Positions 14,176 to 28,100 of a DNA stretch of 64,000 nucleotides are shown piece after piece. Made by a program: the position numbers and the translations under genes. Source of the stretch: Salvia splendens (Eukaryota > Streptophyta > Magnoliopsida > Lamiales > Lamiaceae); assembly GCF_004379255.2 (NCBI RefSeq), contig NC_056039.1, positions 10,280,501 through 10,344,500 of the forward strand. Reading direction: 5' to 3'. Below the pieces are notes generated by a model. That model was given only the letters and a program-made list of their open reading frames with translations. It was not told where the DNA came from and ran no database searches. The first letter of the stretch is position 1, and each line of letters begins with the position of its first letter.

Positions 14176-17100
14176 ATGATGAAGGGCTCACAACAGCAGT
14201 GGCCGTTTCTGGTTCCTCCACCTCGAACACCGGGTAAAGAAGAGCTCCCTGTTGATATTGATAGTTCAATTCCTGTTTCTTCTATGTCAAAGCCTTATTC
14301 TGATTCCCAGATTGAAATGAGTGGTGGTTTTGTGAGGAATCCTTCCTCCCATTCCATTCAGTCAAAGTCCTCTAGCACCCACTCCATAAAGGGGGTGAGC
14401 TTTAGAGAAGGGCATGATTTGAACCCTGTTAGCTATGGCTCTAGGGGGGCTAGTTCTGGTTCGAACCCCGTTAGGTATGGTTCGAGGGGTGCTAGCTCTG
14501 GGGGGTTTACTTCATCTTATAAGGAGATCAATGATGAGGATGCAAGGTTAGTGTATGTTAATGATCCAGGTAGAACAAATCAGAAGGGGTTTAAGTTTGC
14601 AGGGAATTCAATTAGGACTTCCAAATATAGTATCCTCACTTTCTTGCCTAGGAATTTGTTTGAGCAGTTCCATCGGATAGCTTACATATACTTTCTTGTG
14701 ATTGCCATTCTCAATCAGCTACCTCAGCTGGCTGTTTTTGGCCGGGAAGCTTCCATTCTGCCGTTGGCCATGGTGCTCTTTGTCACGGCAGTTAAGGACG
14801 CATATGAGGACTACAGGCGCCATAGGTCTGATAGGATTGAGAACAACCGGTTGGCGTCAGTCTTGGTGAATGGAGAGTTTGAGGATAAGAAATGGAAGGA
14901 CATTTGTGTTGGGGAGGTCATTAAGGTCTCTGGGAATCAAACTCTTCCATGTGATATGGTGTTGCTCTCAACTAGTGATACTACTGGTGTCGCATATGTG
15001 CAGACGACAAATTTGGATGGGGAGTCGAATTTGAAGACACGGTATGCAAAGCAGGAGACTCAGATGAAAGCCCCAGTTGAGGGGAACATAGGTGGGCTGC
15101 TGATCAAGTGTGAGAAACCAAATAGAAATATATATGGTTTCCAGGCTAACATGGAAATTGATGGAAAGCGTGTTTCTCTTGGACCGTCCAATATAATTCT
15201 ACGCGGTTGTGAGCTGAAGAACACAGATTGGGTAGTTGGTGTTGCAGTTTATGCTGGAAAGGAGACAAAGGCGATGCTGAACAATGCTGGAGCTCCGTCC
15301 AAGAGAAGCCGTCTTGAGAAGCGCATGAACAAGGAGATCATCATCCTGTCAATTTTTCTAGTGGCACTATGTACTGTAGTCTCCATCTGTCACGGTGCCT
15401 GGTTGAGACGCCACAGAGAGGAGTTGTACCTGATGCAGTTCTACAGGAAATATGACTACTCGGAGCCTGAAGTTGAGAAATACGAATATTATGGTTGGGG
15501 AATGGAGATATTCTTTGTGTTCCTCATGTCAATCATTGTTTTCCAAGTTATGATTCCTATATCATTGTACATATCCGTGGAGCTTGTTCGTATTGGCCAG
15601 GCTTATTTTATGATCCAAGATGACAGGATGTTTGACAAATCGACCAATTCGAGATTCCAGTGCAGGGCATTAAACATAAATGAAGATTTGGGGCAGATAA
15701 AGTATGTCTTCTCTGACAAAACCGGCACTCTGACTGAGAACAAGATGGAATTTCAGTGTGCAAGCGTTGGAGGAGTAGACTACGACAATGGGAAGGACAT
15801 CAGTACTGAAGATGGGCAAACAGGATACTCAGTTGAAGGTATTATGAAATTTCTGTCTCTTTCACTCTATGCTTTTATTTGCAGTGTTCAAGAGATATTG
15901 CATCAATAGCATGTTCAATTGTTTTCATGCTCACCATTTTGATTTTCTTTCATATTTGTTATCAGTTGACGGGATGGTTTTAAGGCCAAAGATGACAGTA
16001 AAAGTTGGTCAAGACCTTCTCAACTTGTCAAAAATGGAACATACAAATGAAGGCAAACATGTTTATGATTTCCTCGTGGCATTGGCTGCTTGCAACACCA
16101 TCGTGCCTCTCACTGTTGAGACATCTGATCCTGCTATAAAACTGATAGAATATCAGGGGGAGTCTCCTGATGAACAGGCATTGGCCTACGCTGCTGCCTC
16201 GTATGGATTTATGCTCGTTGAACGCTCTTCTGGTCACATAGTAATTGACATTCAAGGGAAAAGGCAAAGGTAACCTAGACTTTATTTCTTTTCTGATTGT
16301 TGTATATAGATCCACTTCTTTTGATCATGGTCTATGATGTGATCTTTCAGTCAGATATTTTAGTCGTATATTGGAAATTGAGTTGACATATGATGTGAAT
16401 ATTGGTTGAGCTAATGAGCTCTTTCTGTGACACTGTTTCTTAATAACATACTCCTATTATCAAAGCCAAAATAAATTGATCACTGGTTTAGATTGTCAAT
16501 AAAAAGAGCCTTGATTTATGTATGAATTGATGGCTTTTGATTTATGAATTTTCAAGTCTAGTTACTGTTAACTAAATATTACTAGCAAATTTGTTTTCAT
16601 TTTATTATTTTAAGTTAACATGTGATCTTTGATTTCACAGCTAAAACTTCTGCTACTAATATGTTTCACCTGCCTTTTGGTGATGATTCACTATTCTTTT
16701 CATTTTTCTTAATTGAAACTTAGTTCTGTTGGTATTTACCTTCTTATGATATCCTTATTGGCAGCACAGGTTCAACGTCTTGGGTTTGCACGAGTTTGAC
16801 AGTGATCGGAAGAGGATGTCTGTTATTGTAGGATGCCCGGATCAGACGGCGAAGGTTTTTGTTAAAGGAGCTGATACAACCATGTTCAAAGTGATAGATA
16901 AATCCTTGAACTTGAACATGGTTAACGCAACTGAGAGCCATCTTCACTCTTATTCGTCAAAGGGTTTACGAACACTTGTCATTGGAATGCGGGAACTCAG
17001 TACGTCTGAATTTGAGCAATGGCAGTCATCGTATGAGTCAGCAAGCACTGCCTTGATGGGCAGAGCAAAATTACTTCATAAAGTTGCCAACAATGTGGAA

Positions 17101-18895
17101 AGCAATCTTAAATTATTAGGTGCGTCTGGGATCGAGGATAAACTGCAGCAGGGTGTGCCAGAGGCAATTGAGTCTTTAAGAACGGCTGGTATCAAGGTCT
17201 GGGTTCTAACCGGTGACAAGCAAGAAACAGCCATCTCAATCGGCTACTCCTCTAAGCTACTAACGAGTAAGATGACCCAGATAGTGATAAACAACAACTC
17301 TAAGGACTCGTGTAGGAAGAACTTGGATGATGCTTTGCAACTGTATAAGAAGCTCTCAAATGTTTCCCATTCCAATGACGGAGGCCATGGAGTTGGAACT
17401 AATCAACTTGCCTTAATTATTGATGGAACGAGCCTTGTGTATATTTTAGAGACTGAACTCGAGGAAAAGGTAACTCTTACATGTAGGCAAAAAGCATTCA
17501 TTCTCACACTGGATTATCATATATGAAGATTATTTAATATCCGCATTTGATCTTTTATGCAGCTTTTCGAATTAGCTAGCAAATGTACTGCAGTATTGTG
17601 TTGCCGTGTGGCTCCTTTGCAGAAAGCCGGTATAGTAGCTCTCATAAAAAACAGAACTGATGACATGACCCTCGCCATAGGTGATGGTAAGCATCTTTAT
17701 ACCTTTGTTAAGGATCTCTAGGAAAGAAGCCAAAGCATAATTTTTTTGTAGGTTTTATCAATTGAAACTCACCTTTCCTGTCTGTCTTATATCTCAGGGG
17801 CAAATGATGTTTCCATGATTCAAAAGGCTGATGTGGGTATTGGAATCAGCGGCCAAGAGGGAAGGCAAGCCGTCATGGCATCAGATTTCTCGATGGGTCA
17901 GTTCAGATTTTTGGTCCCGCTATTGTTGATACACGGACACTGGAATTATCAACGGATCAGCTACATGATTTTGTACAATTTCTATAGGAATGTCGTTCTA
18001 GTTTTTGTTTTGTTCTGGTAAGTGAAAAAAGCAACCTTTTGGTGACCTTAACACAAGCACTAAAAATTCCACATTTACTGATAATTTGTGTTTCTCTCCA
18101 GGTATGTTCTCTTCACTGGATTCACCCTGACAACTGCAATCACTGATTGGAGCTCTGTGCTGTATTCAGTAATATACACGTCGTTGCCTACAATAGTCGT
18201 AGGAATTCTTGACAGGGATTTAGGTAGAGGTACCCTCCTCAAGTATCCTCAACTATACGGGTCTGGACAAAGGGGAGAAAGCTACAATGGGAAGTTATTC
18301 TGGGTCACGATATTGGACACAATGTGGCAAAGCGTAGCTGCTTTCTTCATACCTCTGGCTGCTTACTGGGATAGCACCGTTGGTGGTTCGGCCTTGGGGG
18401 ATCTTTGGATACTTGCAGTCGTGATTCTGGTCAATATACATCTGGCCATGGATGTGATCAGATGGTACACGATCACTCACATTGCCATCTGGGGATCTAT
18501 ACTTGTGACTTTCATCTGTGTCATGATCATCGATGCCTTGCCCTTCCTGCCTGGCTACTGGTAAAATTTCTGTACCTAATTGTTATGTTCATGATCACAA
18601 CATATGCTTGAATGAGCTATATCTCATAAAGAAGGTGAAGTAATTCGTGTATGAATACTTATGCAGGGCTTTCTTCATGATTGCGAAGACGAAGTTATTC
18701 TGGGTATGCTTGCTTGGTATCGTGGTGGCAGGAATGGTTCCACGTTTCGTCGTAAAAGTATTTGTACAGCATTGTAAACCCAACGATATTCATATTGCTA
18801 GAGAAGCAGAGAAATTTGGAAATTTAAGGGAAACAGATGCAGAAACAGAGATGAATCCCATTTCTGATCTTCCACGGAGTAGTGCTACTACTTAG
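14176..18895 (+). CDS. ALA1: Phospholipid-transporting ATPase 1-like (P4-ATPase flippase)
   Basis: P4-type ATPase that flips aminophospholipids to the cytosolic leaflet, usually with an ALIS/CDC50 partner (family knowledge). Exons: 14176-15838, 15966-16269, 16770-17469, 17563-17686, 17798-18017, 18102-18560, 18667-18895. They total 3699 nt (1232 residues), with GT-AG introns. Motifs: actuator DGES (281-284), phosphorylation site DKTGTLTE with D514, nucleotide-domain KGAD (exon 3), TGDKQETAI, and hinge [10 protein letters not shown] spanning the exon 4-5 junction (about 929-938). C-terminal membrane helices are in exons 5-7. The N-terminus has a Ser/Gly-rich stretch with a duplicated YGSRGASSG. 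The first in-frame ATG is at 14176 (tandem ATGATG); the frame is open upstream but has no ATG. A Harbinger-like element ends about 525 bp upstream. The long N-terminal extension is the only part that differs clearly from ALA1. Confidence 0.95.
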
Positions 18896-20285
18896 ATATA
18901 CATATATAGTATATATATACACCAATCGCCATCCATTTGTTTTCTTGTTCATATTTTTTGGTATCTCATTTCTGTAAAATATATCCAATTTGTTTGTGCT
19001 GGTCAATCATTTTTTTCTCAATCATTTGGTAGGTAGTCTGCGGAAGAGAGTAAATATGTAGAGAGTTACACTTAGGCTGTAAATTTAATAGTACTATTAC
19101 AATTACAATACGTTTAACAAAAACATTGGTACGATACATGTATGGAAAGAATGCAATGATATTCTTGATGGTTTTTCTTATATCTGTTTTGTTGAAAGAC
19201 ATAATATTACTAGTATTCTAATCCTTTGTCCCACAACATATTGGTGCTAATTGCAACATAAACTTTAATGAAAGTTAAGTAGGATAATTTTGTAAGAGGA
19301 AAAATTATTCAATTTGTTAATTTTGTGCTAGTTTATTAAGAACTTTTTCTCCATATGTCCGTGAGTGAAAAATAATTTGTGTGCCTTGTTCTAGACTAAA
19401 AAACTATTCCTAAACCGTTGTTACTGTCTTCTTTGGGTTTCTTTGGGTGTATAATCAGTGAGTCGCTGAAAACTCTCTGGATTATGTGACATTTTCACTA
19501 TCGCTGGGTGTGCTTTTTGGAATGGTTCTGGACTCAGCGACACAGACTACTTAGGGTTCAGTTTGACAGACAGTCCAATCTGCCAAACTGGACTGTTTGT
19601 CAAATTGGACAGTTTGCACGACTTTTTCTATGAGCTTGTTCTCACCTCCTACAATGAGAATAACACACTATTGTAGGTCCGAAAACATGTAGAAACCACT
19701 CAAAGTTAAGTGAATAAATATTGTATATTTGATTCGCATCAACAACTCTAGTTGTGGTTGACCTAACGTATCAAAATGAGGTTGAATTATACGTATCAAT
19801 CAATTCAATTTAACTTTTTTTATCAACATATCACTAGAGTAATTACACATCCTAATCACACAAAACAAAGATAGTGCATAAAATTTATATGGCTGAGGTC
19901 CATTTTTTCATTTAATTTTCATAGTTGTTCAATGATTTTAGTCAAAAACTTTATGTTTTATGACTCATTGCTTAAGTTCTCAACATTATGAATTGATCAA
20001 TTTTCCTAAAAATGATGGTGCTGTTAAATTTTAACAATAAATTAAAATTTGACTATTAATCAATTAAATTGGTCCCAACATCAAATTAGTCCTCAATAGT
20101 AGTTTTTTCAGTTTTATAAATGTTACTATGACAAAAAGGAGAAATTATAATGTTGAGGTTGAATGTGATAAAATTTCTAACATTGAGGACTAAGCGTGTA
20201 AGAGAAATAACCTTTTTTATTGCCCACCTTTAGCTTTAGGAGAAGGAATGCAGTGAACCCTTGCACTTGAGAAAACGAAATTGCG
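18896..20285. other. Intergenic region between ALA1 and the F-box ORF
   Basis: AT-rich, with no convincing ORF. It should hold the ALA1 3' UTR and the F-box gene promoter. A small inverted segment around 19565-19610 (CAGTCCAATCTG, AACTGGACTGTTTG) is the only structure noticed. Confidence 0.4.
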
Positions 20286-22186
20286 ATGATGAAAAACAAA
20301 ATCGAGTTGATCAGTTCACCACACGGGCCTCTACCCGATCTTCCGGAAGAAATTATCAAAGAAATACTGCTGAGGCTGCCCGCAAAATCACTCTCGAAAT
20401 TTAGGTCTGTGTCAAAATGTTGGTTTTTCTTGATTTCAAGTTATGAGTTTGCTAAGGTCCATCTGAAAATATCAAACAAGAACAACATTTTTGAACGCTA
20501 TAGACTTATAGTTGGCTCCATTCAATCTCTCATGGATTTACACACTTGTTCTCTACGAGAAACGGTTGGGAATACTGTTTATACCGGTCCAATTTACCCT
20601 GATGTTGATATGCTCCCTGATGTTGTTCGCTTTGATTGCCCATCTTGCAATGTTAATAGTTTGGTATGGATGGAGGGGTCTTGTAATGGGTTGGTTTGTG
20701 TTCTTGAGTCAGCAAGAACTTTGATTTTGTGGAACCCCACAATCAGAAAATACCGGGTTTTGCCTTGCTCTGGAACGCCTATGAGGTTCGAGCACTATCC
20801 CCTGAACTTTGGGTTTGGTTATGATGAGGTTCATGATGATTATAAGGTGGTGGAGCTTTTACATTTGGATCCTGGCATGTCTTTGACGGAGCCTAGAGCA
20901 AAGGTCTATAGTTTGAGGAGTAATAGTTGGAAGGCATTGTTGAATTGGCCGAATGAGAAAGTGGCTTTGCGTTCGGGGGTGTTTCTGAATGGGGCCATTT
21001 ATTGGTTGGTGTTTTGTGCTGGGAGGCCATCTGATTGGGGGATTGTTTCCCATGATCTTGCTTTGGAGACATTTGTGGAGTCGGAGCTTCCATTTAATGA
21101 TGATGATGCTCTTAGGTTTGAGATGAATGCATTAGGTGGTTGCCTTTCTGTGTGTTATCAATATAAAATGTGGTTGGATGTGTGGCTCATGAAGGAATGT
21201 GGTGTTGCGAAATCATGGACTAAGATTATGAGAATTCCATCGACATGGGTGCGTTTTTCTTTCATGACAAAGCCGCTGCTGCTGATGGAGGATGGTCAGA
21301 TGCTGATTAGATATGGGTCTGAGTTGGCATTGTATGATCCTAGAAACCCATCTGTTCAGCAGAAGGCTTCTGAATATGATGTTGAGGCTGCAGTGTATTT
21401 TGAGAGTCTAGTTTCACCAAATTTGGATGATGAAGTAATCATTGCAAGAACATTACCCCATAATGTCATTACAGAGATCCTCCTGAGATCACCTGTGAAG
21501 TCTCTCCTGCGCTTTAAATCTGTTTCAAAAAAATGGTTTTATTTAATTTCAAGCTCTGATTTTGTGAAGGCCCATCTCAAGGTATCAACCAAAAACAATG
21601 TACACATCAATGACAAAGTCATCTTTGGCTCAAATACCTTCCCTTTCGATCTATATACATGTTCACTTCACACTGGGATTGAGGGTTCTAATATAAGTGA
21701 TCCTATTTACCCTACTACTATTGAAAGCATACCATTTGATCGAGTAAGGTTTGATTTTGCTGAGCCGGATGATTCGATATGGATTGTGGGTTCCTGTAAC
21801 GGGCTGGTTTGTGTGGCTGTGTCTGGTTACACTGTTGTTTTGTGGAATCCAACTACAAGAAGAATGAAACTAATTCCAGACTCTGGCACAGATCCGGATC
21901 GTGATTCGTTCGGATATGGTTTTGGTTATGACGAACTGCATGATGATTATAAAGTGGTGGAGGTATCTGGTGATAAGTGTCAGATGACAGGTGCATATGA
22001 GACTCAACAAAAGGTTTACAGTGTGAGGACTAACTCTTGGAAGATTTTGTCAAATTGGCCGCTTAGCAATTCATGTTATGGGACAGGCAAGTTTATGTAT
22101 GGATCCATCCATTGGTCAGTATGCTCCTCGGATATTGTTTCTCATGATCTTGCAACAGATAGTTTGGTGGAGTTACCTATGCCTGA

Positions 22187-22222
<36 letters not shown>

Positions 22223-23708
22223 CAGACTAGATATAGAGATTTTAAATGGTTGCCTAGCTGCATGCTTTGAGCGTAATGTTTACATGGATATATGGGTGAT
22301 GAAGGAGTATGGTACGAGAGAATCATGGACTAAACTGGTTCGCATCCCATTTTTTCTTGATTTCAGAGATCATGATTTTTTCAGACCTTGTCCGTTGTTT
22401 TCATTAAAGGATGGAAAGATTTTATTGAATTTTGGATCAAGTATAATAGTATATGATTCAAGTAACTCGCAGTGCACCCCTCATTTTAGTACAGTCTTCA
22501 CAGTAGAGACCACTACCTTTTCTGAGAGTCTAGTTTCGCTAAATTTTGATGATGAAATCTTCTTTGGAAGGACATTGCCTCTAGAAATAATTACAGAGGT
22601 CCTCCTGAGGTTACCTGTGAATTCTCTCGGGCGTTTCAAAGCTGTTTCAAAAGAATGGTATTCGCTAATTTCAAGCTCCTATTTTGTGATGGCCCATCTC
22701 AAACTTTCCACAAAGAACAACATATACATCCACGACAAGCTCGTCTTTAGCTCCAAAAACTTCGACATGGATCTCTACACTTGTTCTATGTACTCTATGG
22801 TCAAGGATTCTGTGTTGGCTGATCCTATTTACCCTGTAACTCATGAAAATTCACCATTTGATCGTGTGTGGTGTGACGATCTTTATGAGGGTGACTCAAT
22901 ATGGTTTGTGGGTTCTTGTAACGGACTGGTTTGTGTGTCTGTATCTGCTAATACTATCATTTTGTGGAATCCAACTATTAGGAAATCGGCAGTAATTCCA
23001 GACTCTGGCACTGACTTGGACTTTGATAACTTCAGCATCACATATGCTTTTGGTTATGATGAAATTCACAATGATTACAAGGTGGTTGAGTTTTTTGGTG
23101 CCATGCGCAATACAGGCGTGTATGAAACTGGAGTAAAGGTTTACAGCATGAGGACTAATTCTTGGAAGGTTTTGTCAAATTGGCCTGGCAGAGATACATT
23201 TGGTGGGCCGGGCAAATTTCTTAACGGTGCAATCCATTGGTCCGTGTGCGACTTCGATAGAGCAGCTGACTGGGTTATTGTTTCTCATGATCTTGCTACT
23301 GATACCTTCACCGAGTTACCTTTACCTACGTTTCATGATAATGATGTCCGAGTCGAGGTACACGTTTTGAGAGGTTGCCTTGCGGTGCATTGTGAACATA
23401 ATATTCTCATGGATGTATGGGTGATGAAGGAATACGGTAACAGAGAGTCATGGACCAAAGTCGTTTCCATCCCATTTTTTCTGGATTTTAGGGATCATTT
23501 ATTTATCAGACCTTGTCCGCTGTTTTTTTCAGAGGATGGCAAGATATTAATTGACTATGGATCAACCATACGCGTATATGATCCAAGCAATGAACTCTTC
23601 CATCATTTTAGCACGACCTTTGAAGTTGAGGCTATAACATACATCGAAAGCTTAGTGTCGCCCGATCTGAATGCTGAAGATTCTCCTGAAGTTCATTTTG
23701 GGGCATAA
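20286..23708 (+). CDS. Triple F-box/FBA-domain protein, three tandem modules in one exon
   Basis: F-box proteins recruit substrates to SCF ubiquitin ligases: the F-box binds SKP1/ASK and the C-terminal domain binds the target. This 1140-residue uninterrupted frame contains three full F-box plus F-box-associated modules where the family normally has one (about 380-400 aa). F-boxes begin at about residues 19 (LPEEIIKEILLRLP), 390 (LPHNVITEILLRSP) and 764 (LPLEIITEVLLRLP). Each is followed by the FBA hallmarks GSCNGLVCV, LWNPT(I/T)RK-like, FGYDE and DYKVVE, and SWK. Modules 1 and 2 end in ESLVS(P/L)N plus a short linker (IIARTLP, FFGRTLP) leading straight into the next F-box. Modules 2 and 3 resemble each other most, which suggests stepwise duplication. 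Module 2 has an acidic Asp run (about 22188-22219). I chose the ATG at 20286; the adjacent ATG at 20289 is equally possible. I see no intron signals that would separate the modules. Confidence 0.9.
22188..22219. repeat. GAT trinucleotide repeat coding poly-Asp
   Basis: About ten GAT units inside F-box module 2, encoding an Asp run. The equivalent part of module 3 has only a short acidic patch, so the repeat expanded after duplication and is likely length-variable. Confidence 0.8.
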
Positions 23709-25180
23709 CTGTGTAGTCTTGTATGGTAGTTTCTCGTTTTGAGGCATCCTCTGAAGCTGCTGCCAGATGTTGAAAGCTTAGTCCCTACTAAGTTTTGACA
23801 CGAGCTGGAGAGCTAAACTCAACAGTGAGTTTATGCTATGTTAAGATGGTTATCATACATATATTTCTGCTTTAAATCGACCCTTTAATGCTCAGTTGGT
23901 TTTAGAGTTTGAATTTATATGTCATATGCAATAAAAAGCAATATCTTCTAACTTGTATTTCTGGTGGCTTGTTCCTAGTAAGATTTTTAGGGGATTAATC
24001 ATTACTATTAGCTTGATTGACAATTTCAACTGTCTTATTGATATAGTTACCTTCGTTTTGTCACTATACCCTATCTAGGAATAGAATTTCATTCCTTTCT
24101 ATTCATCGACTAACTAGTGGCGTGGGGTTGTGCTGTTTGGGAGGATAGAGGTTGAAATTTTTTAACATTTAAGGTATGTTTTGCGTGATATCTATAATAA
24201 CATTTGAGGTAGATTCTGTGATGCCCTTGGCCATATGTAGTAGTTTCTGCCTTTGTTGGTAAATTTTTATGTTCCACATGCAGTTGTTTTTCTTGTATAG
24301 TCGACACTGGTTTTCTTGTTCGCCCCCATCTATTGAGCTTGCCTCAACCTTCCTACGTCCAACTTGTATTGGCCTTCTCATTTGATTTATCGAATCTGCA
24401 AACTTCATACATCAGCCTATACTATACTTTTGCTTGCCTCAACCTTCCTACATCCAACTACCTGCAAATATATGCAGAGATGAATCTCTTGTTTGTGTGG
24501 ATGGATCACTGATTGCATGGTTAATTGTTGGCACAAAAATTTATACAAGGGAATGTGGAGTCAAAAGTGTGTGAAACTATTTTCTGGTGATGAAAAGGAT
24601 TTTTAAATTAGCTACCTTTTCTTACTATTTTATCTTGTTAAAATAAATTACTGTTGTGTTATTAGCTTAAAGTAATGGATGACCTATTCTCACTTTAGTT
24701 AGAGAATATCCAGTCACAAAATATATTTGTAAATGTCATATGAAGTGCAGTTCAAATTATATTTCGGGAATCTTCTCCAACAACAAACTCCACAGTTGAA
24801 TTCTCGACGTCGTTATTGGGTTTGGCGCATTGATTTGTAAGTAGTATGTGGTTCTGCATGGGAGAAACTTCTCTTTTAATTCTCGGGATATTGGTCTTAA
24901 AAATCATAAACTTTAGGCGAATTCTGATCTCACGAATTTTAAAAGTGGTCTTAAAAATCTCACATTTAGATTGATGTCAATTTCACAAGCGGTCATTCTT
25001 CAAAGAATTGAATTTCACATCTAAAAATCCAAGCTTCAATATTCCTCTACGACTCTATGGGTAAAATAAAGGAACAACTAAATAGGGGTTGTAATGTAAC
25101 AATAGGAATCATCTGCATCTACTGGGAAGGAGAGGGGAAATCGATGCAGACGAGCATTCTCTTGGTAGTTGGTGCGTGTG
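23709..25180. other. Intergenic region between two convergent 3' ends
   Basis: Holds the 3' flanks of the F-box ORF (plus) and NOL (minus). CAACCTTCCTACRTCCAACT is repeated around 24344 and 24440 (about 95 bp apart). No gene recognised. Confidence 0.4.
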
Positions 25181-28100
25181 CTAATCTTCAAGAAAATACC
25201 GATTTCTTCGAGCACCAAATGCAAGTCTCTGCTTTGCAAAAAGAAAATGAAACAACACGAGAAGAGGCAAAGGATTAGATTACATAATTAGAATGCAAAG
25301 TAGGTTTATGACATTGCTTAACTGAGAATATCTGGGAATATGCTTTTAATCCAGTGAGGAAACGAATGTAAGTCGGCCTTCCAGATCCATTTGTAGGAAT
25401 GGATCTTATGTTGGGAACTAGGTACTCAGCAACCTGCTTGACAATTCGCAAAACAAAAGTTTTAAGTTTGAGCATGAAACATGGAAATGAGGACTATGTT
25501 CAGAGCCTATATGTTTGACTGTTTCAATCAAATACATAAGCCAGGTAGAAGTAAGAGAATCTATGATCTCGATCCAAACTCAACCTCGGAGTATTGGGGA
25601 TGAGGGCAGTGATGGCATGAAAATAACTTACCTTTTCAGCTGGTTCAGCCAAAACATTGATGAAAAACTTGGCCTGCAATATGTAGAAACTTCATAAATA
25701 ACAATAACATCAGAACAGAAAGAGTGGTGAAAAGATGGAAAACAAATCATACCTGCTTTGTATTAGCACCTGACATTAGAAGATCTGTTGTGACCATTCC
25801 TGGCTGCCAGAATACAATGTTGAATAAATCAACTGAGCATTAGTGTTGAAATATTAACAAAATTAACCAAGCCTGTGGCTGACATAATAGTAGAGAAGTA
25901 CACATACAGAAAGGTTATGCACGAGAACATTTTTGACATCTTGCATCTTCAATTCTGCCTGCAGAGATAATAGACGTTTTATGTTAGTATAAACAAATCT
26001 AAACTTCCACATGGGATTTGAAAACACCGCATGCATTAAGAAATGATAATGATTTAGCCATAAGCATGTTATTGGACTCCTAGACGGAGCTAGCCTTCAA
26101 GAAACTATGAGAATGGTGCTTGGTTCTCTATTAGTCAAGGAAACAAATATGTATAAAATAAACATGACAGATAAACTGAATTTTTTTGACAAAATTCTTG
26201 AAATACAGTTCTCTTCATAACAAGAAATTCAGGACATGCCTGTAGTGATTTGGTAAGATGCACCACGCTGCGTTTAGTAGCCCCATAAGCAGCAAATCTG
26301 ACGAAAAGATATTAAGAAAAGACTCAGACAAATGACAGTAAGAAAATAAAATTATCAGTATAATGGCATTAGAAAATGAAGTCAAGATGAAATCCGACCT
26401 CGGGGTTGGTCTACCATCTGAACCAGCTCCATCAATGTTAAAGATATGACCACCTCGAGGTTGTTTTTGCATCATATTCATTGCCTAGAAAAATCATGCA
26501 TTAGCTAAAACCTATCTGCATGAATGGTTCCAGAATATGTATACATGCTTTTACCTCTCGACAACATATCATTAAGCCCAAGGTATTGGTAGAGACAACT
26601 TCACTGCATATAAAACAGAATGCAAATAAGCAAATGCTAGAGAAGTCATTAAGAAGAATTATGATGTGAACTGACATTAGATCTTGATCAGATGCCTCCA
26701 TCAATGGTTTGTAACTGTAAGCATTTGATCCTGCATTATTTATCTGCATCATTCTAATGATGAGATAAGACAAAGTAAATGGTATATGAACCTATAGATG
26801 TCCCTCAAACTTAAAAGAAGCCACAAACATACACTTAACTACTAGCTAGCATCACCAGAAGAGAATGCATTAAATAGTAAAACTCTTGACAAATGGCATG
26901 TTGAATCATAATTGTATATGTTAGGAGTTCACAAACAATAAATAATACTATCAAAGTCACTTTGAGCGGAGTAAAATGTCAAATGACAGAAATCGTCACA
27001 TGGACAATGATATATCTGGATGAATATTTAGATAAGTTGTAATAATGTGAAGATGGAGTACCCATATGTCAATGTATTTGAGTTGCTCTTTGGAAAAAGC
27101 AACTAAGTTCTTGACATCATTCCCATCTCGAACATCACACTTGGTGCCCTGCATGGGGAAGACAAATTCATATCAGTCTTTGCAAATATAAACATGTCGT
27201 TACTCTAAACTTGATATGTAAGAAGCAAGTTCAAGCCTGAAGTAGATTATACAGAAAACAGAGGTTGCTTTGTCAATCAGTTAGTATGTTTATATGAAGT
27301 ATGAACTTTTCCCTGATACAGTACTGCACGTAACATCATAGCACCAAAACTGAAAAGTATAATGATGTGGTGAAGGAGGTACCCACACATGCTGCTTCCC
27401 TGACTCTACCTTCAAGCTTTCTATAGCAGATTGCACTCGTTCCTCTGTAAAATTACAAGTACGATGGATATCATAGCATTTTTCTAATAAATGCACTAAA
27501 AATGGAATGCGCGATGAAAATCCATTATTGCATAAGTTAAAAGAAACAAATTTCTTATTTGAAATATGTTTTCTTGGTTGCTTAAAATGAAAAATATTAA
27601 TTCAACAGAAGCAAGAAATTTAATTTATACAGTTTAATAAAGTGTTTTAGTTTTAATGGAATGCTATAGCACCATTAGTTTTACTAATGACTTGGAAAAA
27701 AGTATTATTCCTTTGTCTTGACAGTCTAATTGCCACATCATCCTTGCATAAGTATTTTACAGGAATTGGTGGTTTATCCATAAGTTTCCTGTTAATCAAT
27801 AACAAGTAACACAATTCAATCTATATATTGCAGAAAAACATTAAAAGAGTGTTGTTAAGCAGACACTTTGTCCCAGCCAATAAGCATCATAGAGTTTGGG
27901 AAAAATCAAAATTACCAAGAACTGGATTACTAAAATAAGAGGAATGCCACATTTCGCTGTGTTAATAAATTATGACTTGTATTCGCAATAGGCGTTGATA
28001 GTGTAAGCCTATTTTTAGTTAAATTTTACGCCCAAATTAGCAAAAACATAAGTTGACGTAAGCAGGAGTGTGAAGAACACACAGATATATAGTACTCCAC

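Noticed and set aside
25057..25278. 73-aa plus-strand ORF at the end of NOL
   Set aside because: It is antisense to the last NOL exon and has no independent support.
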